Positions 20,139 to 28,142 of a stretch of DNA of 51,463 nt are shown here, in pieces. The translations under genes and the position numbers were made by a program. The stretch is from positions 1 through 51,463 of the forward strand of contig JAIEQJ010000093.1 in NCBI GenBank assembly GCA_019747815.1, read 5' to 3'. Numbering within the stretch: the stretch's first letter is position 1; each line of letters starts with the position of its first letter. This DNA comes from Hyphomonadaceae bacterium (lineage in GTDB: Bacteria; Pseudomonadota; Alphaproteobacteria; Rhizobiales; Hyphomicrobiaceae). Under the pieces are notes generated by a model. That model saw only the letters and a program-made list of their open reading frames with translations, was not told the origin of the DNA and made no database searches.

Positions 20139-21728
20139 CTATCGATTGAGCTGGCGCTTCAGCTCCTCGATCTCGTCCTTGAGGCGTGGATTGTCGCCCA
20201 TTTCCTTGTCGATCTTGCGGATCGCGTGCAGGACGGTGGTGTGGTCGCGGTTGCCGAACCGGCGGCCGATTTCGGGCAGCGAGCGCGAGGTGAGCTGCTT
20301 GGCCAGATACATCCCGATCTGCCGGGGCCGCACCACCGAGCGGTGCCGCCGGTCGGAGAGAATCTCGGCCTTCGGGACGGCGAAGTGCCGGGAGACGATA
20401 CGCAGGATGTCGTCGACCTTGATGCGCCGGGGCTCGACGCCGAGCACCAGGTCGCGAATGATCGCTTCCACCGAGTCCGGCGTGATGGGCGTGTGCATCA
20501 GCTGCCAGGTGAGATAGAGGCGGTTGACCGCGCCTTCGAGCTCGCGGCCGTTCTCCGTCAGCCGGTCGGCCAATAGCTGGAGCACAGGGCCGGACAGCTC
20601 GAAGGAGGGGTCGGTCAGGCGCTTCTCCTGCACGCGACGCTCGAGGATCTTGAGGCGCAACTCCTCGTCGAAGTCGGTGATCTCGACGATGAGGCCGCGC
20701 TGCATGCGCGAGCGCATGCGATCATTCAGGCGGTCGAGCTGACCCGGGGGACGGGCGGAGGCCACCACCACCTGGCGGCCGCCGTCCAGCAGGGCATTGA
20801 TGATGTGCTCGAACTCCTGCTCGGTCTTCTCGCCCTGCATGAACTCGAGGTCGTCGATCAGCAGGATGTCGATGGCGCGGAACTTGTCCTTGAACGCGAT
20901 GGCGTCCTGGCTGCGCACCGCCTCCACGAACTGATAGCGGAAGCGCTCGGCCGTCAGGTAGAGCACCTGCGCCTTCGGGGCGCGCCGTTTCACCTCCCAG
21001 GCGATGGCATGCAGCAGGTGCGTCTTGCCGAGGCCGACGGGGGAATGCAGGTAGAGGGGATTGAACGGGCGCTGCTCGTCCAGCACGGTGGCCGCCACCT
21101 GGGCCGCCACGGCATGGGCAATGCGATTGGCCTTGCCTTCCACGAAGCTGTCGAAGGTGTACTTGGGATCGAGAGGTGAGCCCTCAAAACCGTTGACGGC
21201 CGTGCGCGTCAGGGCCGGGCTTGGCCCGACCGTCACGCGGCGGGGGGCGCCTGCGACAGGCTCCGCCTGGGCCAGGGGTTTGCTGCGGACGGGTGCCGCG
21301 ACGGGCGCCGGCGCCGCACGGCTGCTGCCTGCGCCGAACTCCCGGGTCACGACCTCCAGCCGCTCGGCCCCCCGGAACTCGGCCTTGCAGCACTCGAGCA
21401 GTCCGTCGGCATAGTGGGCCTGGATCCAGGTTTGCAGGAACTTGACCGGAACGGAGGCCCGGACGGTGCGGCCATCGAAGCTTTCAAACTCCAGGGCGTG
21501 GAACCAGCAGTCATAGACTTCGGTGCCGAACCGGGCGCGCAACATCACGCGCACCTTGTCTCCCTTGGCATTGGCACCCTTGTCACTGGCACCCTTGTCA
21601 CTGGCACCCTTGTCACTCGCGACCTTGGCATCGGCGACCTTGGCTTCTGCCGCCGCGGCCGGCTCGGTCTTGCCTGCAGTTTCGTCTAGTTCATCGATAA
21701 CACCTGGCACATGCGTGCTGACTTGCAT
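20139..21728 (-). CDS. dnaA: Chromosomal replication initiator DnaA
   Basis: This 529-residue protein binds oriC and opens the duplex. It has domain I (about residues 59-130), a Pro/Ala-rich domain II, an AAA+ domain III with Walker A (GLGKTHLLHA) and Walker B (LLIDDLEF), and a C-terminal DnaA-box-binding domain IV with RHRSVVRPRQIGMYL and GNRDHTTVLHA. The N-terminus carries an extension of about 58 residues with three exact ASDKG repeats, which is not usual for DnaA. The start is ATG at 21728 with a GGCGGGG sequence upstream. It lies between a rhodanese-domain gene and dnaN. Confidence 0.96.
   Translation of the reverse strand: MQVSTHVPGVIDELDETAGKTEPAAAAEAKVADAKVASDKGASDKGASDKGANAKGDKVRVMLRARFGTEVYDCWFHALEFESFDGRTVRASVPVKFLQTWIQAHYADGLLECCKAEFRGAERLEVVTREFGAGSSRAAPAPVAAPVRSKPLAQAEPVAGAPRRVTVGPSPALTRTAVNGFEGSPLDPKYTFDSFVEGKANRIAHAVAAQVAATVLDEQRPFNPLYLHSPVGLGKTHLLHAIAWEVKRRAPKAQVLYLTAERFRYQFVEAVRSQDAIAFKDKFRAIDILLIDDLEFMQGEKTEQEFEHIINALLDGGRQVVVASARPPGQLDRLNDRMRSRMQRGLIVEITDFDEELRLKILERRVQEKRLTDPSFELSGPVLQLLADRLTENGRELEGAVNRLYLTWQLMHTPITPDSVEAIIRDLVLGVEPRRIKVDDILRIVSRHFAVPKAEILSDRRHRSVVRPRQIGMYLAKQLTSRSLPEIGRRFGNRDHTTVLHAIRKIDKEMGDNPRLKDEIEELKRQLNR
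21573..21617. repeat. Tandem 15-bp repeat inside dnaA
   Basis: Three exact copies of GGCACCCTTGTCACT (plus strand) lie head to tail at 21573, 21588 and 21603. On the minus strand they encode ASDKG three times in the N-terminal extension of DnaA. The 15-bp unit keeps the frame, so copy number can change without destroying the protein. Confidence 0.9.
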
Positions 21729-21866
21729 TTTGACCCCGCCTTAACTGAACTTTGCCGCCTCCGACTGCCGCCTCTGCAGTCAGATTCTGCCCCTTGCCCG
21801 CAATCGTCCGTGCGCCGTACATTTCGGACCCTGCAGCCTCGGTGCCCATTCACGCGTCTGGGCGCC

Positions 21867-22304
21867 TTACCCTTGCGCCCATGGCAGCCCCGCGGCCTTC
21901 CAGCCTGCGAGGCGCCCTCTGTGCCGGTCGGTATCGAGTGGCCCCTCGAACCCATCCGCCACGTTCCGGCAGCGGGAATAGCCCGCCGCCGCCATCGCCC
22001 GCGCAGCCTTGAGGCTTCTGCTGCCGGAGCGACAGATGAAAAGCAGTTCGCTGTCTTTGTTGGCGCCGATGGGACCGAGCGCTTCGGCGACGCGATCGAC
22101 GAATGCGGAATTCAGGCGGTCGTCCGGGAAGGTTTGCCACTCCACCAGCACCGGCCGCTTGTTGATCGAGGACAGGTCCGGCAGACCGACATAGGCCCAC
22201 TCGGCAATCGTCCTGACGTCGATCAGAACCGCATCAGCATCGCGTTTCAGCCGCGCCCATGTCTCGTCCACCGAAATGGACGCGATCTGGACATCACCAC
22301 CCAC
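21867..22304 (-). CDS. Rhodanese-domain protein
   Basis: From GTG at 22304 this is a 145-residue single-domain rhodanese. It shows VLIDVRTIAEWAYVG and an active-site loop FICRSGSRS with the catalytic Cys. A GAGGGGG motif lies about 10 nt before the GTG. The frame extends to a TTG at 22352, but the extra residues look non-coding. Rhodaneses transfer sulfane sulfur, and the partner here is unknown. It sits between rpsT and dnaA and may be co-transcribed with dnaA. Confidence 0.85.
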   Translation of the reverse strand: MGGDVQIASISVDETWARLKRDADAVLIDVRTIAEWAYVGLPDLSSINKRPVLVEWQTFPDDRLNSAFVDRVAEALGPIGANKDSELLFICRSGSRSLKAARAMAAAGYSRCRNVADGFEGPLDTDRHRGRLAGWKAAGLPWAQG

Positions 22305-22907
22305 GCTTGCTCTTACCCCCTCTACACACGCCGCATTAATACTTTGCCGCAAAACAACGCTCTGCCTGAAAAACGAAGAATAATCTTCGCTTACTCAAGA
22401 ACTACCCAATACAGAACGCCGATCGCCGCACGTCTTGCCGCATGTTCTGAGCTACGAATACTTGGCCTGCACTCAGAAACGCTGGCTTCACTTGTTGGGT
22501 GGGTACTGGAACACGTCTCCCGCCGCCCGGGTTTTTTAGGACTAAAAAGCCGGGCGGGTCAACTCGCCCCGCGCGGGCCAAAGAGCTGCATCCTGCCGGT
22601 GGATAACTCACTGGTGGGGTCGGAAAGATGGGGAAAACGGCTGACTCATCAACCGGATTCGGCGCAACTGGCCGTCTTGCCATCGGCCGTCAAGTAATCG
22701 TCGTTCAACCGTAAGAATCTGCTTTGGAGGTTCCGGACTCGGCATCCAGGGCTCTCGACACCGTGCCTGCACGTGTGCGTGGAAGCTCCTGGATTCTTTG
22801 CCAATTGACCTCGCTGCTCCCGACTCCGCCCGCACCGGTCATGAGGTTTTTTTGCCACATGGCGGGTGATCGGCCCGGGTCGGGAAAAATGTGATCGCGA
22901 GGGGGGC
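22305..22907. other. Intergenic region between rpsT and the rhodanese gene; possible oriC
   Basis: No convincing gene is present in these roughly 600 nt. They hold an AT-richer stretch (about 22340-22420), a strong hairpin at 22523-22557, one DnaA-box-like site at about 22601 (GGTGGATAA, the reverse of TTATCCACC) and a T-run (about 22848). The rpsT-dnaA interval is an origin candidate in some alphaproteobacteria, but a single box-like site is weak evidence, so I leave oriC only as a possibility. Confidence 0.3.
22523..22557. other. Strong inverted repeat, possible bidirectional terminator or structured element
   Basis: CCGCCCGG at 22523-22530 pairs perfectly with CCGGGCGG at 22550-22557. An inner TTTTTTAG/CTAAAAA stem lies between them with only a two-base loop. 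The symmetry means it would fold equally on either strand. No run of T follows it outside the stem, so it is not a standard intrinsic terminator. Confidence 0.55.
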
Positions 22908-23171
22908 TCAGGACATTGCCTTGACGCGCGAGGCAAGGCGCGAAACCTTGCGCGCGGCCGATTTTTTGTGGACGACGCCCTTCTGGGAGGCGCGCATCAG
23001 GATGGGCTCGGCGGCGGCGAGCGCGGCCTTGGCGGCGGCCTTGTCGCCTGAGGCCATGGCCTCCTCGACCTTGCGCACGGACAGCTTCATGCGCGATGTC
23101 CGCGACTTGTTGACTTCGGTGCGGCGCACGGCCTGACGCGCGGCCTTCCGGGCCGACGAGGTATTAGCCAT
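22908..23171 (-). CDS. rpsT: 30S ribosomal protein S20
   Basis: This 87-residue basic protein matches bS20: an N-terminal [27 protein letters not shown] in the middle, then an Ala/Lys-rich helix ending [19 protein letters not shown]. It binds 16S rRNA in the small subunit. Its place between the enoyl-CoA hydratase gene and dnaA is the conserved alphaproteobacterial order. Confidence 0.96.
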   Translation of the reverse strand: MANTSSARKAARQAVRRTEVNKSRTSRMKLSVRKVEEAMASGDKAAAKAALAAAEPILMRASQKGVVHKKSAARKVSRLASRVKAMS

Positions 23172-23276
23172 TCGATGGGACTCCTGGGTGCGAATCGGGG
23201 CGGCAGGACGCGCGCCCCGGGGTGAAAGTTGGTGTTCTCATAGACTGTTGCGGCCAAAAGGGTCAACAACGGCCGT

Positions 23277-24050
23277 CTACGTATGCTTGAAGGCCGGTTT
23301 GCGCTTCTCCACGAAGGCCGCCATCCCCTCCTTCTGGTCGGCAAGGGCGAACTGGGAGTGGAACACCCGGCGCTCGAAGCGGATGCCCTCCGCCAGCGAG
23401 GTTTCGTAGGCGCGATTGATGCTTTCCTTGGTCATCATGGCGACGGGCAGAGACATGCCGGCGATGGCCTCCGCCGTCTTCATGGCCTCGTCCATGAGCG
23501 TGGCCGCAGGCACGACGCGGGCCACCAGATTGGCGCGCTCGGCCTCCGCCGCATCCATCATGCGCCCGGTCAGGCACATCTCCATGGCCTTGGCCTTGCC
23601 CACCTGGCGGATCAGGCGCTGCGTGCCGCCCGAGCCCGGCATGACGCCCAGCTTGATCTCAGGCTGGCCGAACTTGGCCGTGTCTGCGGCGATGATGATG
23701 TCGCACATCATCGCGAGCTCGCAGCCACCGCCGAGCGCGAAGCCGGCAACGGCTGCAACCACAGGTTTGCGGGCGCGGGCCACGCGGTCCCATCTTGAGA
23801 TGAAGTCCTCCTTGTACGCCGACATGTAGGTCTTGGACTGCATCTCCTTGATGTCGGCGCCGGCGGCAAAGGCCTTCTCGCTGCCTGTGATGAGGATGCA
23901 GCCGATGCCTTCGTCGGCCTCGAAGACGTCGAGGGCCCTGGACACCTCGTCGATCAGCTCGGCGTTGAGGGCGTTGAGGGCGTTGGGCCGGTTGAGCCTG
24001 ACGACACCGACGCGGCCCTTGGTTTCGACCATGATGGTTGCGTAGGCCAT
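23277..24050 (-). CDS. Enoyl-CoA hydratase (crotonase family)
   Basis: This 257-residue crotonase-fold enzyme hydrates trans-2-enoyl-CoA in fatty-acid beta-oxidation. The oxyanion-hole region is [11 protein letters not shown]. The catalytic glutamates are in [14 protein letters not shown] and [20 protein letters not shown], both present. I take ATG 24050 (GGAG about 9 nt upstream) over a second one 15 nt earlier. Its position upstream of rpsT is the usual one in Rhizobiales-type genomes. Confidence 0.93.
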   Translation of the reverse strand: MAYATIMVETKGRVGVVRLNRPNALNALNAELIDEVSRALDVFEADEGIGCILITGSEKAFAAGADIKEMQSKTYMSAYKEDFISRWDRVARARKPVVAAVAGFALGGGCELAMMCDIIIAADTAKFGQPEIKLGVMPGSGGTQRLIRQVGKAKAMEMCLTGRMMDAAEAERANLVARVVPAATLMDEAMKTAEAIAGMSLPVAMMTKESINRAYETSLAEGIRFERRVFHSQFALADQKEGMAAFVEKRKPAFKHT

Positions 24051-24077
24051 GAGTGCTTGCTCCAATGATGCTGCGGA

Positions 24078-25034
24078 TCAGCGCTGGCAGACGGGACAGT
24101 GGAACGTCGAGCGGCCGCCCTGCGTCTTGCGCCGCACCGTGCCCCGGCAGCCGGGGCGTGCGCAAGCTTCACCTGCGCGGCCGTAGACGGCGAATCTCTC
24201 CTGGAAGCTGCCGCTGTCGCCGTTGGCCTGCTTGTAGTCGCGCAGCGTCGATCCGCCGGCGCCGATGGCATCGTTGAGCACCGATTTGATGGCCGCCACC
24301 AGGCGCTCGGTTGCAGGTGTGGGCTGGGCCGTCCCGGCCGCAAGGCGGCTGGCGCGTCGCCATGGGGAGAGGCCGGCCCGGAACAGCGCCTCGCACACGT
24401 AGATGTTGCCGAGGCCGGCAATGATGCGCTGGTCCATGAGAAAGGCCTTGAGGTCGACCTTCTTGCCGTGCGCGCGGCGGGCGACGTAGGCCGGGCTCAG
24501 AGCCTCGCCCAAGGGCTCGACGCCGAGGTTGCGGAAGAAGGCGTCCTGCTCGATCCCGGCGGCCGGGATCAATGTCATGTACCCGAAGCGGCGGGCGTCG
24601 TTGTAGGTGACGACCGCGCCGCCGGACATGGTGAAGACGAGATGGTCGTGTCTGGCGTCTGCCCCATGGTCATGGGTGAATTCGCCGAGCCGAGTTCCCT
24701 CTCCCCACTCTTCAGCGGGGAGAGGGTGAGGGGCAGACACTGACCATGCCGGCGCTGTGCGCCGCCCCTTGCCCCGGCCTGGCAGCTTCACGCTGAATCG
24801 CCCCGTCATGCCCAGATGCATGGCCAGCACCTCGCCCTTGTCGAGATGCACCAGGATGTACTTGGCCCGCCGCTCGAGCCTGGACACTCTGCGGCCCGTC
24901 AGGCGCTCGGCAAAACGCTCCGGCAGGGGGAAGCGCAGGTCCTTGCGGCGCTGCTCCACGCGGATGAAGCGGCGCCCCTGCAGCACGGGCTCCAGCCCGG
25001 CGCGCACCGTCTCGACCTCGGGCAGCTCGGGCAT
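24078..25034 (-). CDS. mutM: Formamidopyrimidine-DNA glycosylase with an in-frame insertion
   Basis: MutM removes oxidised purines such as 8-oxoguanine. The protein starts PELPEVETVRAGLEP, with the catalytic Pro next to the initiator Met. It contains YNDARRFGYM and ends in a four-cysteine zinc finger (Cys-x4-Cys, then FHCPVCQR). It is 318 residues, about 25-30 longer than usual. The extra part lies between SVKLPGRGK and ARHDHLVFTM and coincides with a palindromic repeat at 24657-24738. The enoyl-CoA hydratase gene follows 27 nt downstream. Confidence 0.95.
   Translation of the reverse strand: MPELPEVETVRAGLEPVLQGRRFIRVEQRRKDLRFPLPERFAERLTGRRVSRLERRAKYILVHLDKGEVLAMHLGMTGRFSVKLPGRGKGRRTAPAWSVSAPHPLPAEEWGEGTRLGEFTHDHGADARHDHLVFTMSGGAVVTYNDARRFGYMTLIPAAGIEQDAFFRNLGVEPLGEALSPAYVARRAHGKKVDLKAFLMDQRIIAGLGNIYVCEALFRAGLSPWRRASRLAAGTAQPTPATERLVAAIKSVLNDAIGAGGSTLRDYKQANGDSGSFQERFAVYGRAGEACARPGCRGTVRRKTQGGRSTFHCPVCQR
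24657..24738. repeat. Palindromic repeat inserted in mutM
   Basis: Two nested inverted repeats are visible. The outer arms are GTCTGCCCC (24657-24665) and GGGGCAGAC (24730-24738). The inner arms are CCCTCTCCCC (24697-24706) and GGGGAGAGGG (24717-24726) with a 10-nt loop. The inner pair resembles the widespread REP-like CCCTCTCCCC/GGGGAGAGGG sequences. The element adds an in-frame segment to MutM. Confidence 0.75.
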
Positions 25035-25040
25035 GTGCGG

Positions 25041-25466
25041 TCAGTCCCCGGGGTCGCCCGTGCAGCCTGCAGCTTCGATGCCGGCCAGGGCTGCGATCTC
25101 GTCGTTGTCGGAGGTGTCGCCGGACACCCCGACGGCACCGATCAGCGTGCCTGAGCTGTCCTTGATCAGCACGCCGCCCGGCACCGGCACCAGCAGTCCG
25201 CCGACGGCATGGGTTGCCGCCGCGATGAACTGCGGCTGCTTTTGCGATCGCGTATAGAGCGTGCGCGACCCCAGCCCCATGGCAAGGGCGCCGTAAGCCT
25301 TGGCGGTGGCGATCTCGGCGCGCCTCAGGCTGGTGCCGTCCTCGGCCGCGGCCGCCTTCAGCGCGCCGCGTGCGTCGAGCACCACGACCGCCAGCGGCTT
25401 GTAGCTGTGCTGGCGCGCAGCTCGCAGTGCGGACGATACGATCTTCTGGGCCACCTCGAGCTGCAT
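25041..25466 (-). CDS. GlcG/HbpS-family (DUF336) protein
   Basis: From ATG 25466 (AAGGAGG six bases upstream, which decides the start) this is a 141-residue single-domain protein of the GlcG/HbpS family. It has KPLAVVVLDARGALKAAAAE, then GGLLVPVPGGVLIKD and GAVGVSGDTSDNDEI. Members bind heme or corrinoids or accompany glycolate and diol metabolism, and no such partner is nearby. It ends 6 nt before the mutM start on the same strand, so the two may share a transcript. Confidence 0.82.
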   Translation of the reverse strand: MQLEVAQKIVSSALRAARQHSYKPLAVVVLDARGALKAAAAEDGTSLRRAEIATAKAYGALAMGLGSRTLYTRSQKQPQFIAAATHAVGGLLVPVPGGVLIKDSSGTLIGAVGVSGDTSDNDEIAALAGIEAAGCTGDPGD

Positions 25467-25581
25467 GCAATGCCTCCTTGGACTGCGCTCCAACGTAGGG
25501 GCCCCTTGTAGACGGGCTGCGGGTCGGGCGCGAGCGTTACTCTAGGGTACAGGGGCCGGCCTGCCATGGTCCGCCGGCCGC

Positions 25582-26192
25582 GACTGCTCTAGGCCGCAGG
25601 GCGTGGAAGACCGTGCGTTGGCGTGAGGGCACCAAGGGTGATCTCGTCTCACGCTTCGCTCATCTGCGCGTTCGGCCGTCTCATCGAGGCTCTTGGCGTG
25701 CCGAACCGTGGCCCGAGGAATGGCTGCTGATTGAGTGGCCCGAGGGCGAGGACGCCCCAATCAAATACTGGCTTTCGACGCTGCCTGCCGGCACACCCAT
25801 CGCGACGCTCGTCGATACCGCCAAGCTCCGATGGCGCATCGAGCGCGACTTCCAGGACCTGAAGCAGGAGATTGGCCTCGACCACTACGAGGGTCGAGGC
25901 TGGCGGGGCTTCCATCACCACGCGGCGCTCTCGATCGCGGCCTACGGATTCCTGGTCTCCGAAAGGAGCCCGATTCCCCCCTCAGGCGCCCTCCGCCAAG
26001 CGCTCATCGCAAGAGCGCCGATGCCGAACCAAAGCTACCGTCCGCGCGGACACGCCGCTCCGGCCTGAGCGACACGCCCCACCTTCGATCACCACGCTGC
26101 GCCGTCACATCGCCGTCGCGCTTGCCAAGCGTCTGCCGCGATGTCCATGCTGCCTGCGAACGCGAGACGCCGCGTATGCCTCTCGCTTGTGA
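25582..26192 (+). pseudogene. IS701-family transposase remnant
   Basis: The C-terminal part of an IS701-type DDE transposase is recognisable: AWKTVRWREGTKGDLVSRFA, then LRWRIERDFQDLKQEIGLDH and GWRGFHHHAALSIAAYGFL. After about 26030 the product moves to another frame (RHAPPSITTLRRHIAVALAK to the stop at 26192), so there is at least one frameshift. The N-terminal half is absent. It is therefore not functional. Confidence 0.8.
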
Positions 26193-26238
26193 CACAGTAA
26201 GATTAGAGAACACGTCGCTCATGACACAGTAAGACTAG
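26190..26238. repeat. Two direct copies of an IS-end-like 17-mer
   Basis: TGACACAGTAAGATTAG at 26190 recurs as TGACACAGTAAGACTAG at 26222, a 32-nt period. They follow directly on the IS701 remnant and are probably its terminal sequence, duplicated or doubly inserted. Confidence 0.5.
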
Positions 26239-26255
26239 GCTGAATCGACATTCAG
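26235..26255. mobile_element. IS-end sequence shared with 50292
   Basis: TAGGCTGAATCGACATTCAG, preceded by C, occurs here and again at 50292-50312 in the same orientation. At the second site it abuts the 3' end of an IS5-family transposase. The core CTGAAT-CGAC-ATTCAG is itself a palindrome. The sequence to the right (26256-26350) is not recognisable as a transposase and leads to the CRISPR array. Confidence 0.55.
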
Positions 26256-26350
26256 GATTCCCATTGGGAACCGGTTCTGGTTCTTGCGCTTGGGATCAGC
26301 TGATTCGGAGCAGAGCGCATGGCGAAGCGATACGAGCCACCCTGACAAGC

Positions 26351-27650
26351 GTTTCAATCCGCGCCCGCGTGTGACGGGCGACCGGGCGGGTCGGTTATTC
26401 CCAGTGCGGTTGCACTGTTTCAATCCGCGCCCGCGTGTGACGGGCGACTTGAGACCGTGAGACGTATTGTTAGCTCGGCAATGGTTTCAATCCGCGCCCG
26501 CGTGTGACGGGCGACATAGGATCGCGAACATCGACCTCACCAAAAGGTCGTTTCAATCCGCGCCCGCGTGTGACGGGCGACGCCCATTGCAGACTGCATC
26601 GCCGGCCGGAAATGGTTTCAATCCGCGCCCGCGTGTGACGGGCGACCTACGGCGCGCCGTCGAGTTCTTCGACAAGGTGCAGTTTCAATCCGCGCCCGCG
26701 TGTGACGGGCGACAGGTCCACCTCGTTGAGGTCACCGGCGGTCACCTCGTTTCAATCCGCGCCCGCGTGTGACGGGCGACCCATGATGTGGCGGGAGTAT
26801 CCAAGCTACCTGGAAGTTTCAATCCGCGCCCGCGTGTGACGGGCGACCTTTGCGACGGCCTTCCTCAATGCACTCTTGAATGTTTCAATCCGCGCCCGCG
26901 TGTGACGGGCGACGCCTTGCAGGTTGTGCGTCACAGCAAGCAGACCAGGTTTCAATCCGCGCCCGCGTGTGACGGGCGACGCGCGTGCGAGTTGATTGAG
27001 GAAGCCGTCTTCATCGTTTCAATCCGCGCCCGCGTGTGACGGGCGACTTGCCAGTATCTCTGGCGTTCGGTCGCCGCGCATTTTGTTTCAATCCGCGCCC
27101 GCGTGTGACGGGCGACGCGGCAGCCAGAGCGCGCGCCTCGTCCTCGATGGTTTCAATCCGCGCCCGCGTGTGACGGGCGACCCACGGCTCGCTTGAGCCC
27201 TCGGCCGGGTTTGCCGTTTCAATCCGCGCCCGCGTGTGACGGGCGACCCACACCGCGCGGGGATGCTCGCCGCGGCGAGATCGTTTCAATCCGCGCCCGC
27301 GTGTGACGGGCGACCCGTTCCCCACCACCTCGGCCATGATCGGGACGGACGCGTTTCAATCCGCGCCCGCGTGTGACGGGCGACCATCTGGCGCGGCATC
27401 AGAGGGACATGACCTAAGATGTTTCAATCCGCGCCCGCGTGTGACGGGCGAGCGCCGGTACCACAGGCATGAGCCGGTGGAGGAGTTTCAATCCGCGCCC
27501 GCGTGTGACGGGCGATACGAATACGTGTTTACTGACGAGCCCGATGTCATTGTTTCAATCCGCGCCCGCGTGTGACGGGCGAGTTCGGCGTCATCATCGA
27601 CGGCAAGGTGGTTTGCAAGTTTCAATCCGCGCCCGCGTGTGACGGGCGAC
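26351..27650 (-). CRISPR. Type I-C CRISPR array, 20 repeats and 19 spacers
   Basis: Twenty 32-bp repeats start at 26351, 26417, 26484, 26550, 26615, 26682, 26749, 26816, 26882, 26949, 27016, 27085, 27150, 27216, 27283, 27353, 27421, 27485, 27552 and 27619. Spacers are about 33-38 nt. On the minus strand each repeat starts GTCGCCCG, forms a CGCCCG/CGGGCG stem and ends GGATTGAAAC, the type I-C form. Transcription therefore runs from the cas2 side towards lower coordinates. The repeats are identical except that those at 27421, 27485 and 27552 differ in the outermost base of the 5' (sense) end. The young end is at 27650. Confidence 0.98.
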
Positions 27651-27842
27651 CTCGATCTTTAACACGATGGCAAAGAACAGGAAATCGAAGCCGGTGCGCG
27701 AACCCACATTGGGTTGACCGCGCCGACTTCAGCAGGTCGTTGCCCTTTCGGGTCAATGCTCTGATGTCGCTCTACAAAGACAACCGGCGAACCTCCCTGG
27801 CACGGCCCGGACGCTTCGGGTTCGCGGGCCGTCGCGAACACG
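27651..27842 (-). promoter_or_regulatory. CRISPR leader
   Basis: These 192 nt between the first repeat and the cas2 stop should contain the leader, read on the minus strand. They include CAACCC-AATGT-GGGTT followed by CGCGCACCGG, a motif seen in other type I-C leaders, and a T-richer stretch next to the first repeat. I see no gene here. Confidence 0.7.
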
Positions 27843-28133
27843 TCAGAACACCAGCGGGCCATCGAGGTCGAGCGCCGGCTTGGCGCCCACGTGCTCGACG
27901 CGGCGCTTCCAGTTGGCGCCCAAGTGGTAGAAGCGCAGGCTGTCCTCGGCCGGGTCGATCTCCTGCAGCAGCCGCGCCTTGAGCTTGACCCACTGCGCCG
28001 GATCGACATCGCATTCAAACACCGAATACTGCACGCGCTGTCCGAAATCGCGACAGGCGCGCGCAACCCGCCGCAGGCGCCGCTTGCCGCCGCTGCTGTC
28101 AGTGCGCACGTCGTAGGTGATCAGCATCAGCAT
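27843..28133 (-). CDS. cas2: CRISPR-associated endonuclease Cas2
   Basis: This 96-residue protein forms the dimeric core of the Cas1-Cas2 integrase that adds spacers. It starts MLMLITYDVRTD, the conserved first strand with the Asp, and contains RVQYSVFECDVDPAQW, as in I-C Cas2 proteins. It ends 192 nt before the array and starts 9 nt after the cas1 stop. Confidence 0.96.
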   Translation of the reverse strand: MLMLITYDVRTDSSGGKRRLRRVARACRDFGQRVQYSVFECDVDPAQWVKLKARLLQEIDPAEDSLRFYHLGANWKRRVEHVGAKPALDLDGPLVF

Positions 28134-28142
28134 CGGGCCGTC

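Noticed and set aside
22601..22612. DnaA-box match as proof of oriC
   Set aside because: Only one imperfect box was found, so I kept the origin as a possibility rather than a call.
21711..22697. 328-residue plus-strand frame between dnaA and rpsT
   Set aside because: It covers the rhodanese gene in antisense and the non-coding interval, and shows no motif.
26235..26423. 62-residue minus-strand frame at the far end of the array
   Set aside because: It is partly a translation of CRISPR repeat and IS-end sequence, and the start lies inside a spacer.
26467..27575. Several frames with repeated peptides such as FQSAPACDGR or VARHTRARIE
   Set aside because: They are translations of the CRISPR repeats, not proteins.
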